Source: Marinosulfonomonas sp. PRT-SC04
GTDB taxonomy: Bacteria; Pseudomonadota; Alphaproteobacteria; Rhodobacterales; Rhodobacteraceae
DNA length: 9,310 bases
Assembly: GCA_001321835.1 (NCBI GenBank)
Contig: JPUR01000102.1
Span: forward strand, 1-9,310
Direction: 5' to 3'
Shown here piece by piece: positions 1-6,193 of this stretch (positions are counted from its first letter, which is position 1; each line of letters opens with the position of its first letter). The notes below the pieces were generated by a model. It had not been told where the DNA came from and made no database searches. It saw only the letters and a program-made list of their open reading frames with translations. Made by a program: the position numbers and the translations under genes.

Positions 1-9
1 GATTGCCAT
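1..9 (-). CDS. Start of a gene running off the left edge (product unknown)
   Basis: On the minus strand an ATG at 9-7 is followed by codons for Ala and Ile and then the window ends. It is preceded, at a 7-base spacing, by a full Shine-Dalgarno sequence AAGGAG (plus-strand CTCCTT at 17-22). That spacing is what a real start would show. The tRNA-Leu lies directly upstream on the same strand. Only three codons are visible, so no product can be named. Confidence 0.4.
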
Positions 10-25
10 TCCTAATCTCCTTCAT

Positions 26-38
26 AGCAATTATTGCT
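26..38. promoter_or_regulatory. Small perfect palindrome before the left-edge gene
   Basis: AGCAAT, one base, then ATTGCT form a perfect 6-base inverted repeat. It sits just upstream of the Shine-Dalgarno sequence of the left-edge minus-strand gene and downstream of the tRNA. It could be an operator half-turn or a short hairpin in the leader. It is AT-rich and has no T-run, so it is a poor terminator. A repeat this short may also be chance. Confidence 0.2.
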
Positions 39-80
39 CTAAAGAGATCGGAACTAAACCGTGACAAGACCAATAAGCTC

Positions 81-166
81 TGGTGCGGTCGGAGAGACTC
101 GAACTCTCACGGGTCTTACCCCACAGCGACCTCAACGCTGCGCGTCTACCATTCCGCCACGACCGC
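81..166 (-). tRNA. tRNA-Leu (anticodon GAG)
   Basis: Read on the minus strand, the 86-base sequence folds as a class II tRNA. The acceptor stem GCGGTCG pairs with CGACCGC. The anticodon arm is CAGCG-TTGAGGT-CGCTG, giving anticodon GAG at 133-131. A long variable arm of leucine type follows, and the T arm is GAGAG-TTCGAGT-CTCTC. The discriminator base is A and the 3' CCA is encoded (81-83). It decodes CUC and CUU leucine codons. It is encoded on the same strand as the DUF2306 gene further upstream and the left-edge gene downstream. No integrated element or repeated tRNA 3' end is visible beside it. Confidence 0.96.
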
Positions 167-305
167 ACGTGATCTGGTAGGATCTGCCGCCGTATAGCCG
201 CATGCGGGCGGGAATGAAAGAGGCATATGCGCATTATCTGACGCCCAGTTCAGCCCACAGGGCGGTGACATGTTTTGAGGGCCGCAAAGCCGGGGTTTGC
301 TGCGG

Positions 306-803
306 TCACGCATAGGAATTTTGTCGGCTATGGGCCCGCGCGCGCCGCCTTAGGATCAACGCGATACCGCCAGCCAGCATCAGCACCGCCCAAAACCCTT
401 GCGTTTGAATAGCATCGAGCAACATCCGCCCCATGATCCGGTCTGGCATTAGCGTGAACAGCCCCGCCAGCCCCAAGGCGCAGAAATACAACCCACGCAT
501 GGTTTTGCGGTGGCGGCTGATGTCGCCGGTAATCGCCGCTCTGACGCCTCGGTATAAGGTATAGGCCGAAAACACCGACAGCAGATGGATCGGGCTGAAC
601 GGTCCAAACAGGCGGATTTCAAAGATCGTGAACGAGCTGCCAATCACCGCGACCATCGCCAGCACCCAGATATAGCCCAGCGTTTTGTGCAACCGATCAC
701 GGCGGCGTCTGAAAATTGCCACGGGTCCCAATGCCAAGGCAAGCAGAGCGCTGCTGGCGTGGATCTGGATTTCTGCGGGGGCATTTAAAAGCGGTTCAAA
801 CAT
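306..803 (-). CDS. DUF2306 family integral membrane protein
   Basis: A 165-residue membrane protein. Hydrophobic segments lie at about residues 14-31, 41-60, 69-86, 104-120 and 136-152. Family-like features are the HKTLGYIWV stretch (39-47), the SPIHLLS stretch (70-76) and the HRKTMRGLY stretch (98-106), with histidines at 15, 39, 73 and 98. This pattern matches the DUF2306 family, whose biochemical role is not established; the conserved membrane histidines invite but do not prove a heme or metal role. The C-terminus is basic and probably cytoplasmic. The start ATG at 803-801 has a weak Shine-Dalgarno, GGGATGAG, five bases upstream. The gene diverges from the LytTR regulator with 101 bases between the two starts, so the regulator may control it. 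Confidence 0.82.
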   Translation of the reverse strand: MFEPLLNAPAEIQIHASSALLALALGPVAIFRRRRDRLHKTLGYIWVLAMVAVIGSSFTIFEIRLFGPFSPIHLLSVFSAYTLYRGVRAAITGDISRHRKTMRGLYFCALGLAGLFTLMPDRIMGRMLLDAIQTQGFWAVLMLAGGIALILRRRARAHSRQNSYA

Positions 804-904
804 TTGATCTCATCCCATATAGTTGTGTTTGTATTTGATAAGACCTCACTGAACGACGCCGGTTTTTCAGGCAACGAGGCATACGTGGGAAGGCGGCAGG
901 TTAC

Positions 905-1678
905 GTGAATGACAGTCTAATGCGCTTTGCGCTTCGTGAAATGCGGCGTCTATTCAGCGCGCCGCCCGCTTGGGTTATCATGGCGGCAGTGGCGTTGTTA
1001 CTGGGCCTGTCGGGGCCATTTGAAACCAACCAGTATTTACGGTTCTGGCCGCGCATTGCCTATTGGTTCATCGTGGTGTCGTTGACCTACAGTGTCGGTG
1101 CGTTGACCCACATTGTTTGCGCCCGCCTGTTGCCAGCCCGCCCTGATCGCAAGTGGCTGCATCTGGTGATTGCGGGTCTGATCACCGGTGTTTTTGTGGC
1201 GATTATTTTGCTGTTGATCAACTGGGCCGCCCTTGGGGTCTATCCGATTGAGCGGGGCTATACATTCTGGTTGTCGCTGAATGTGATCGTGATTTCGCTG
1301 GTGATTTCCTTGGTGATTGGGCTGGCTGAGAAAACGCCGATCCCTGCCCCCAGCACCGCCCACGCCAAAATTCTTGAGCGGATCGAGATCGACAAGCGTG
1401 GTGCGCTGGTGTCGTTGTCGGTTCAAGACCATTATGTTGAGGCCGTCACCACCGCTGGCACCTCGTTGTTGTTGATGCGTCTGTCGGACGCGATCAGCGA
1501 GACCGAGGGCGTTGTGGGGTTACAGGTGCATCGCTCGCACTGGGTGGCGGTGGCGCAGGTTCTGGCTTGTAAACGCCATGGCGATAAGGCGATGTTGAGC
1601 CTGCAGGGAGGTGGTGACATCCCCGTCAGCCGCACTTATATCAAGGCAGTGCGCGAGGCGGGGCTGCTGCCCAAATAG
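905..1678 (+). CDS. Membrane-anchored LytTR-domain DNA-binding regulator
   Basis: A 257-residue protein in two parts. The N-terminal half has four hydrophobic segments at about residues 22-38, 47-69, 86-109 and 120-141. The C-terminal part (about 155-254) is a LytTR DNA-binding domain, recognisable from the VSLSVQDHYVEAVT stretch at 169-182 and the QVHRSHWVAV motif at 207-216. LytTR proteins bind paired direct repeats near promoters. Here the DNA-binding domain is tethered to the membrane and there is no phospho-receiver domain, so the signal is probably sensed in or at the membrane. The GTG start at 905 is preferred because GGCAGG lies four bases before it; the in-frame ATG at 920 has no ribosome site. 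It diverges from the DUF2306 gene and stops 9 bases before lipB. I could not pick out a clear LytTR repeat pair in the 804-904 gap. Confidence 0.85.
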   Translation: MNDSLMRFALREMRRLFSAPPAWVIMAAVALLLGLSGPFETNQYLRFWPRIAYWFIVVSLTYSVGALTHIVCARLLPARPDRKWLHLVIAGLITGVFVAIILLLINWAALGVYPIERGYTFWLSLNVIVISLVISLVIGLAEKTPIPAPSTAHAKILERIEIDKRGALVSLSVQDHYVEAVTTAGTSLLLMRLSDAISETEGVVGLQVHRSHWVAVAQVLACKRHGDKAMLSLQGGGDIPVSRTYIKAVREAGLLPK

Positions 1679-1687
1679 GGGGATACG

Positions 1688-2350
1688 ATGGTAGAGTGGA
1701 TCACCAGCAACGGGTTGACCGATTACAAGATGGCGGTTTCAGAAATGGAAACGCGGGCTGCGGGCATTGCGGCCGGCACGATGGATGAAGCGATCTGGTT
1801 GGTGGAGCATCCGCCGCTTTACACCGCCGGCACCAGTGCCAAGCTGGAGGATCTGACTGACCCCGAGCGGTTTCCAGTGCATATCAGCAAACGCGGCGGG
1901 CAATACACTTATCATGGTCCCGGTCAGCGGGTGGCCTATGCGATGCTAAATGTCGGGGCGCGGGGCCGCGATGTGCGCCAATTTGTGCGCCAACTTGAGG
2001 ATTGGGTGATCGGCACGTTGGATCAGTTCAACGTCAAAGGCGAACGCCGTCAGGGCCGCGTCGGGGTTTGGGTGGTGCGTGATGACAAGCCGCTTAATCC
2101 GGATGGCAGTCTGCAAGAGGATAAAATCGCCGCCATTGGGGTGCGCCTGCGCAAATGGGTCAGCTTTCACGGGATTTCGATCAATGTGGAGCCGGATCTG
2201 AGCCATTATAATGGCATCATCCCCTGCGGCATCACCAAATACGGCGTTACCAGCCTGGTCGATCTGGGGCTGCCGGTGACGATGGCGGATGTTGATGTCG
2301 CGCTAAAGCGCAGTTTTAATAAGGTGTTCGGGGGCAAACCAGACGCCTAA
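1688..2350 (+). CDS. lipB: Octanoyltransferase (lipoate biosynthesis)
   Basis: A 220-residue protein of normal LipB length. LipB transfers octanoyl from acyl carrier protein to lipoyl domains such as those of pyruvate and 2-oxoglutarate dehydrogenases; LipA then inserts sulfur. The signature [12 protein letters not shown] is at residues 69-80. The catalytic lysine is K146, in the DKIAAIGVR stretch. The acyl-accepting cysteine is C180, in the GIIPCGI stretch. [10 protein letters not shown] (158-167) is also typical of the family. The ATG at 1688 follows GGGGGA at a proper distance. The preceding LytTR gene ends 9 bases upstream, so the two are probably cotranscribed, although no functional link is evident. 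The cytoplasmic enzyme has all key residues intact. Confidence 0.96.
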   Translation: MVEWITSNGLTDYKMAVSEMETRAAGIAAGTMDEAIWLVEHPPLYTAGTSAKLEDLTDPERFPVHISKRGGQYTYHGPGQRVAYAMLNVGARGRDVRQFVRQLEDWVIGTLDQFNVKGERRQGRVGVWVVRDDKPLNPDGSLQEDKIAAIGVRLRKWVSFHGISINVEPDLSHYNGIIPCGITKYGVTSLVDLGLPVTMADVDVALKRSFNKVFGGKPDA

Positions 2351-2429
2351 AGAGAGTGGCAATTCAGCGCATTGCTATTTCTGATGGTTTTAGTAAGTCA
2401 ATTACGTTCATTCAAAAAAGGAGACCGTA

Positions 2430-2972
2430 ATGATCAAATCCAGACGCGATGCGCTAAAACTATTAGGCGCCGCAACAGCAACCAGCATTTTGCCGATGCA
2501 ACTATTGGCCGAAAGCCAAACCGCCGAGCCTGAGACCGGTGATGCGGTGGTGAGCGATGGGCCTGTGAGCCATGAGGTCCACATGTACAGCAAGCACCCC
2601 GAAGACAGCAAGCTGCGCAACGTCTTTGTGCCTGACCTGCTGCAAGTTAAGCTCGGCGACACGGTGAAATTTATCGTCGAGGACAAGGGGCACAACAGCG
2701 TGTCGGATAAAAACATGCTGCCCGAAGGCGCTGATGGCTGGAAAAGCAAACTCAGCAAAGAGTTTGAGATCACCCTGACCACCGAGGGCACCTACGGATA
2801 TTTCTGCCTGCCACACCGCTCATTGGGCATGGTTGGGCTGATCTTGGTCGGCGATGCCTCGGGGAATTATCAGACCGCAAAAGACGCCAAACAACGCGGC
2901 AAGGCCAAGACCGTCTACAAGGATATTTTCGAGCGCGCCGATGTGATGATCGCAGCAAAATCCGAGCGTTAA
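2430..2972 (+). CDS. Pseudoazurin, Tat-exported blue copper protein
   Basis: A 180-residue type 1 copper protein of the pseudoazurin family, a small periplasmic electron carrier that in relatives passes electrons to nitrite reductase, nitrous oxide reductase, peroxidase or oxidases. The copper ligands are H88 (in DKGHNS), C126, H129 and M134 (YFCLPHRSLGM), with the class spacing C-x2-H-x4-M. The N-terminus has a twin-arginine motif, SRRDALK (4-10), followed by a hydrophobic stretch, with cleavage likely near A27. This suggests export of a folded protein, which is unusual because many pseudoazurins carry Sec-type signals. About 20 acidic residues (28-47) separate the signal from the copper fold and make the protein longer than the usual precursor of about 145 residues. 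The helical C-terminal tail is typical. The ATG is chosen on a strong AAGGAGA site. It lies upstream of the cytochrome c and ctaD genes, all on the same strand. Confidence 0.9.
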   Translation: MIKSRRDALKLLGAATATSILPMQLLAESQTAEPETGDAVVSDGPVSHEVHMYSKHPEDSKLRNVFVPDLLQVKLGDTVKFIVEDKGHNSVSDKNMLPEGADGWKSKLSKEFEITLTTEGTYGYFCLPHRSLGMVGLILVGDASGNYQTAKDAKQRGKAKTVYKDIFERADVMIAAKSER

Positions 2973-3014
2973 TTTCGATACATCACAATACCGATTATCG
3001 GGTTTAATCCCCGC

Positions 3015-3020
3015 TATAAT
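3015..3020 (+). promoter_or_regulatory. Candidate -10 box for the cytochrome c gene
   Basis: A perfect TATAAT lies 54 bases before the cytochrome c start codon, which would place transcription initiation near 3027 and leave a leader of about 47 bases. No good TTGACA-like -35 is found 16-18 bases upstream, so an activator may be needed or the match may be chance. The position in the gap after the pseudoazurin gene suggests the cytochrome can be transcribed separately. Confidence 0.4.
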
Positions 3021-3073
3021 TGAATTACAATCTCCCAGCGCCAGGATACCCAAACCAAGCAAGGGAATACCCA

Positions 3074-3574
3074 ATGAAATCTATGACCACTGCCGTCGCT
3101 CTTACGATTATGGCCAGCTCTCTGGCCACCTTGGCGATGGCCGAAGTTGACCTCGCCAAAGGCGAAAAACTGTTCAAAAAATGCAAAGCCTGTCACATGA
3201 TCGTCAATGGCGACGAGGTGATTTTCAAAGGCGGCAGAACCGGCCCCAACCTGTATGGTATCATCGGTCGTTCAGCCGCCTCTTTTGAGGGCTTCAACTA
3301 CAGCAAATCCCTTGTCGCAGCTGGCGAAGCCGGCCTGGTCTGGGACCCGGAAATTATGGCGGCCTATGTCGTCAACCCAAAGGCCTTCCTGAAAGAGTAT
3401 CTGGATGATAGCGGCGCCAAAAGCGCCATGAGCTTTCGGCTAAAAAAAGGTGGCAAAGATGTTGCCGCCTACCTGGCCAGCGTCGGCCCCGTGATGGAAA
3501 CGGTGGACGTTGAAGTGGTCGATGCCACTGAGACCGATGCGGTAGAAGAAACCACGACCGAAGAAACCAACTAG
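3074..3574 (+). CDS. cycA: Cytochrome c550/c2-type periplasmic electron carrier
   Basis: A 166-residue class I c-type cytochrome that carries electrons from the bc1 complex to terminal oxidases. A Sec signal peptide (residues 1-23) ends AMA, so the mature protein starts EVDLAKG. The single heme site is C37-K-A-C40-H41. The axial methionine is probably M119 in the SAMSFRL stretch. The large-c2/c550 inserts are present (KGGRTGPNLYGIIGR at 52-66). The heme region resembles Paracoccus c550. An acidic, threonine-rich tail follows the last helix (about 141-166), with no membrane anchor. The start is ATG 3074, preceded by AAGGGA; a TTG at 3020 in the same frame would put residues ahead of an otherwise complete signal peptide and is rejected. 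Lying directly before ctaD, it is the obvious oxidase donor. The symbol cycA follows the Paracoccus usage. Confidence 0.92.
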   Translation: MKSMTTAVALTIMASSLATLAMAEVDLAKGEKLFKKCKACHMIVNGDEVIFKGGRTGPNLYGIIGRSAASFEGFNYSKSLVAAGEAGLVWDPEIMAAYVVNPKAFLKEYLDDSGAKSAMSFRLKKGGKDVAAYLASVGPVMETVDVEVVDATETDAVEETTTEETN

Positions 3575-3600
3575 GTCGGGGCGAAATCAAGCCGCGGGAT

Positions 3601-3614
3601 TTGATGCAGATCAA
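3601..3614. promoter_or_regulatory. Perfect FNR/FnrL-type binding site
   Basis: TTGATGCAGATCAA matches the FNR consensus TTGAT-N4-ATCAA at all ten defined positions. Proteins of this family (FnrL, FnrP, Anr) activate or repress genes as oxygen falls. It starts 27 bases after the cytochrome c stop and is 248 bases before the ctaD start. For a class II FNR promoter the start of transcription would fall near 3649, and -10-like sequences do lie just before that point (3639-3648). No gene starts there; the hairpin at 3652-3685 does. Confidence 0.75.
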
Positions 3615-3638
3615 AATTCGCGCCACTTGGGCCACACA

Positions 3639-3648
3639 TAGATAGAAT
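3639..3648 (+). promoter_or_regulatory. Candidate -10 region of an FNR-dependent promoter
   Basis: Two overlapping -10-like hexamers occur here: TAGATA (3639-3644) and TAGAAT (3643-3648), the latter matching TATAAT at five of six positions. They would put the transcript start at about 3650-3655, that is 43-48 bases downstream of the centre of the perfect FNR site. This is close to the -41.5 geometry of FNR-activated promoters. There is no -35 box, as expected where FNR replaces it. Confidence 0.35.
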
Positions 3649-3651
3649 CAC

Positions 3652-3687
3652 AATGCCGCAAGAGGATCGCTTTTCTTGCGGCATTTT
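3652..3687 (+). terminator. 12-bp hairpin after the cytochrome c gene
   Basis: AATGCCGCAAGA (3652-3663) pairs perfectly with TCTTGCGGCATT (3674-3685) around a 10-base loop. The descending arm ends in four T's (3684-3687). This looks like an intrinsic terminator for the pseudoazurin/cytochrome c transcripts, although the T-run is short. Because a candidate FNR-driven start lies at its foot, it could instead be the 5' structure of a ctaD leader or a short RNA. Confidence 0.65.
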
Positions 3688-3722
3688 AACGTCCTGCCCA
3701 TAATTATCTGCAAGTATTGGCA

Positions 3723-3728
3723 TATAAT
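3723..3728 (+). promoter_or_regulatory. Candidate -10 box of the ctaD promoter
   Basis: A perfect TATAAT lies beyond the hairpin and 133 bases before the ctaD start, predicting a transcript start near 3735. No good -35 is seen at the usual distance. If it is the ctaD promoter, the second FNR-like site lies about 35 bases downstream of the start, in a position that suits repression. Confidence 0.35.
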
Positions 3729-3762
3729 CATCATGAAACTGCCCTTGGCCTGCATCCTGATA

Positions 3763-3776
3763 TTGATCTAGGTCAA
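3763..3776. promoter_or_regulatory. Near-perfect FNR/FnrL-type site upstream of ctaD
   Basis: TTGATCTAGGTCAA matches TTGAT-N4-ATCAA at nine of ten positions (G for A at the start of the right half). The site is centred 92 bases before the ctaD start codon. No convincing -10 lies where an FNR-activated start would fall (near 3811), whereas a TATAAT lies upstream of it. This arrangement favours repression of aa3 oxidase at low oxygen, but that is inference. Confidence 0.6.
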
Positions 3777-3861
3777 ATACCTGCCTAAAAGAAGACTGGG
3801 ACACATCGCGAAGGGCACAGCCTTTTGTGGTCAATTAATAAAAAGAACAAGGAGTATGTTC

Positions 3862-5535
3862 ATGGCGGACGCAGCAATCCACGGCCATGACGGGCACAGC
3901 AAAAAGGGTTTTTTCACCCGCTGGTTCATGTCAACAAACCACAAAGATATCGGTATTCTATATCTTTTCGTCGCGGGAGCCGTCGGGTTTATCTCGGTTT
4001 TGTTCACCGTTTACATGCGGCTCGAACTTATGGAGCCAGGTGTTCAGTACATGTGCCTTGAGGGCGCGCGTTTTATTGCCGATTCTACCGCTGAATGTAC
4101 CCCGAACGGGCATTTGTGGAATGTGATGATCACCTACCACGGTGTTTTGATGATGTTCTTCGTGGTTATTCCGGCGCTGTTTGGCGGCTTTGGCAACTAC
4201 TTCATGCCGCTGCACATTGGCGCGCCTGATATGGCGTTCCCGCGGATGAACAACCTGTCATTCTGGATGTATGTGGCCGGTGTGTCACTCGGGGTTGCCT
4301 CGATGCTGGCACCCGGTGGCAATGGCCAGGCCGGATCCGGCGTTGGCTGGATCCTGTATCCACCGCTCTCGACCTCCGAAGCGGGTATCTCGATGGATCT
4401 GGCGATCTTCGCGATTCACCTTTCCGGTGCCTCCTCGATCCTTGGTGCGATCAACATGATCACCACGTTTTTGAACATGCGCACACCGGGCATGACCCTG
4501 CACAAAGTGCCGCTGTTTGCTTGGTCGATCTTTATCACCGCTTGGCTGATCCTTTTGTCCCTGCCGGTTCTGGCCGGTGGCATCACCATGCTGCTGACAG
4601 ATCGTAACTTTGGCACCACCTTCTTTGATCCTGCCGGTGGCGGCGATCCAATCCTGTACCAGCATATCCTGTGGTTCTTTGGGCATCCCGAAGTGTATAT
4701 GATCATTCTGCCGGGCTTTGGTATCATCTCCCATGTGATCTCGACCTTCTCGCGCAAACCTGTGTTTGGCTATTTGCCAATGGTATATGCGCTGGTGGCA
4801 ATCGGGGTTTTGGGCTTCGTGGTCTGGGCGCACCATATGTATACGGTGGGCTTGAGCCTATCACAGCAAAGCTATTTCATGCTGGCGACGATGGTGATCG
4901 CGGTGCCAACCGGCATCAAGATTTTCTCGTGGATTGCCACCATGTGGCGCGGCTCGGTGACCTTTGAATCACCCATGCTGTTTGCCATGGGCTTTTTGTT
5001 CCTGTTCACCGTTGGTGGGGTCACAGGCGTCGTGCTCAGCCAACCTGGCTTGGACCGTGCCTATCACGACACCTACTATGTTGTGGCGCACTTCCACTAT
5101 GTGATGTCACTGGGGGCCGCGTTTGCGATCTTTGCCGGCATCTACTTCTGGATCGGCAAAATGTCGGGCCGTCAGTACCCTGAATGGGCCGGTAAAATCC
5201 ACTTCTGGATGTTCTTCATCGGCACCAACCTGACCTTCTTCCCACAACACTTCTTGGGTCGCCAAGGCATGCCGCGCCGCTATATCGACTATCCCGAGGC
5301 ATTTGCCTTCTGGAACCAACTGTCGTCATACGGGGCGTTCCTGTCGTTCGCGTCATTCGTGTTCTTCATCGGCATCGTGTTTTACACATTGCTGGCGGGC
5401 AAGAAAGTCACCGAGAACAACTACTGGAACGAATATGCCGATACGCTGGAATGGACATTGCCATCCCCGCCGCCCGAGCACACGTTCGAAATTCTGGCCA
5501 AGCAAGAAGAGTGGGACAAGCAGCATAACCACTAA
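3862..5535 (+). CDS. ctaD: aa3-type cytochrome c oxidase subunit I
   Basis: A 557-residue, 12-helix catalytic subunit of the heme-copper oxidase that reduces oxygen to water and pumps protons. All key residues are present. Heme a ligands are H93 and H412, and the heme a3 ligand is H410. CuB ligands are H275, H324 and H325, with the crosslinked Y279. The D-channel residues are D123 and E277 (GHPEVY) and the K-channel residue is K353, which makes it an A1-type proton-pumping enzyme. These numbers are one below those of Paracoccus CtaD. ATG 3862 ([12 protein letters not shown]) is chosen: it lies 7 bases from AAGGAG (3849-3854) and matches the Paracoccus N-terminus, whereas ATG 3856 in the same frame is only one base from that site. 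Genes for subunits II and III are not in the window, so they must be elsewhere, as in relatives. The cytochrome c donor is directly upstream. Confidence 0.98.
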   Translation: MADAAIHGHDGHSKKGFFTRWFMSTNHKDIGILYLFVAGAVGFISVLFTVYMRLELMEPGVQYMCLEGARFIADSTAECTPNGHLWNVMITYHGVLMMFFVVIPALFGGFGNYFMPLHIGAPDMAFPRMNNLSFWMYVAGVSLGVASMLAPGGNGQAGSGVGWILYPPLSTSEAGISMDLAIFAIHLSGASSILGAINMITTFLNMRTPGMTLHKVPLFAWSIFITAWLILLSLPVLAGGITMLLTDRNFGTTFFDPAGGGDPILYQHILWFFGHPEVYMIILPGFGIISHVISTFSRKPVFGYLPMVYALVAIGVLGFVVWAHHMYTVGLSLSQQSYFMLATMVIAVPTGIKIFSWIATMWRGSVTFESPMLFAMGFLFLFTVGGVTGVVLSQPGLDRAYHDTYYVVAHFHYVMSLGAAFAIFAGIYFWIGKMSGRQYPEWAGKIHFWMFFIGTNLTFFPQHFLGRQGMPRRYIDYPEAFAFWNQLSSYGAFLSFASFVFFIGIVFYTLLAGKKVTENNYWNEYADTLEWTLPSPPPEHTFEILAKQEEWDKQHNH

Positions 5536-5546
5536 GAGGTTGACCT

Positions 5547-6084
5547 GTGCCGTTTGAGCGACAGATATATCACAACACAGAGGCCTCGGATTTTTCCGGG
5601 GCCTCTTGCTTTGCCCATGCCACCGATGCGCCGTATTATCAGCTGGCGCTTTGGCCCCACTGATCCTTACCCCGCCGCGGCTTTGTTTGGTTCATCGGCC
5701 TAACGGCAGGCTTGATCAGCATCCCGTTGCTGGCCCTTCTGGGCAGTGCCTGTGGGTAATGCTGCCATTTCTGGCGGCTTCGGTGGCGGCCATCTGGTAC
5801 TTTCTAGAACGCAGCTACACGGACGGAATGATCCTCGAGACCCTGACAATCTGGTCGGATCACATGACCCTGTCGCGCCAAAACCCACGCGCCGCCTCGC
5901 AACATTGGAAGGCCAACCCCTATTGGGTCAGCGTACATATGCGCCCGAACTCTGGCCGGTTGAGAATTACATCACCCTGCGCGGTGGCAAGCGCCACGTC
6001 GAAATCGGCGCGTTTCTGTCCGTTGCCGAGCGCAAACTCTTGCTGACGGAGCTCCAAAATGCGTTGGCAAGATTGCCCAAATAG
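5547..6084 (+). pseudogene. DUF2244 membrane protein gene, broken by one stop and two frameshifts
   Basis: Joining three frames gives a coherent DUF2244 protein of about 179 residues. The first segment, from GTG 5547 (GAGG at 5536-5539, 11 bases after ctaD), reads to LALWPH and meets TGA at 5661-5663, where the family usually has Arg or Gln (CGA to TGA). The same frame continues SLPRRGFVWFIG to about 5747. A one-base deletion near 5748-5750 (GCCCTG to GCCTG) shifts the reading to LWVMLPFLAAS and on through NPYWVSVHMRPNSG. A second one-base deletion near 5955-5958 (GGCCCG to GGCCG) shifts it to PVENYITLRGG, HVEIGAFLS and the TAG at 6082. Both deletions would be repaired by one C. The rest is well conserved, so decay is recent or, less likely, the lesions are sequencing errors. 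The protein has two predicted membrane helices and no known function. The start is uncertain because the first 35 or so residues are not family-like. Confidence 0.85.
5579..5606 (+). terminator. Terminator-like hairpin downstream of ctaD, inside the DUF2244 pseudogene
   Basis: AGAGGCCTCGGA (5579-5590) pairs with TCCGGGGCCTCT (5595-5606) through 12 base pairs, one of them a G-U, around a TTTT loop. It is followed by a T-rich stretch (TGCTTTG). It lies 44 bases after the ctaD stop and is GC-rich, as expected of an intrinsic terminator. It also lies within the reading frame that starts at GTG 5547, so either the real DUF2244 start was further in, or the terminator sits in a gene no longer needed. 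Confidence 0.6.
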
Positions 6085-6193
6085 ACCGACAGCCACCGCC
6101 AATAGGCACGGCGAAGCTGTCGTGAATCTTCAAGAAGTGGCGCATGCTCTCTGCTATCGCTAGGCAATGCCATAACAACAAAAGGTACAGGTC

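Noticed and set aside
250..305. Possible terminator hairpin for the DUF2306 gene (GCAAA/TTTGC with nearby CCGCA/TGCGG)
   Set aside because: The arms cannot form one continuous stem without bulges, and no T-run follows on the minus strand.
1037..1432. A 131-codon minus-strand frame inside the LytTR gene
   Set aside because: It is rich in Gln, His and Arg as antisense of hydrophobic codons, and lies wholly within a convincing gene.
2975..2988. Possible FNR-type site upstream of the cytochrome c gene (TCGAT-N4-CACAA)
   Set aside because: Only seven of ten consensus positions match, a level easily met by chance, although its place about 45 bases before the predicted start is suggestive.
2991..3015. 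Short inverted repeats after the pseudoazurin gene (CCGA/TCGG and CGGG/CCCG)
   Set aside because: The stems are only 4-5 bp and mutually exclusive, too weak to call a terminator.
3020..3073. TTG start giving an 18-residue N-terminal extension of the cytochrome c
   Set aside because: The extension is polar and would precede a complete Sec signal peptide; ATG 3074 has its own AAGGGA site, and TTG 3020 overlaps the candidate -10 box.
3856..3861. ATG 3856 as the ctaD start
   Set aside because: It lies one base from the Shine-Dalgarno AAGGAG, too close for initiation; ATG 3862 has 7-base spacing and matches the family N-terminus MADAA.
4285..4836. A 183-codon minus-strand frame inside ctaD
   Set aside because: It is a shadow of highly conserved ctaD codons, with no homology-like segments or ribosome site.
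5606..6046. A separate 146-codon gene downstream of ctaD
   Set aside because: Only its middle part is DUF2244-like; both ends are out-of-frame readings of the same broken gene, and there is no ribosome site.
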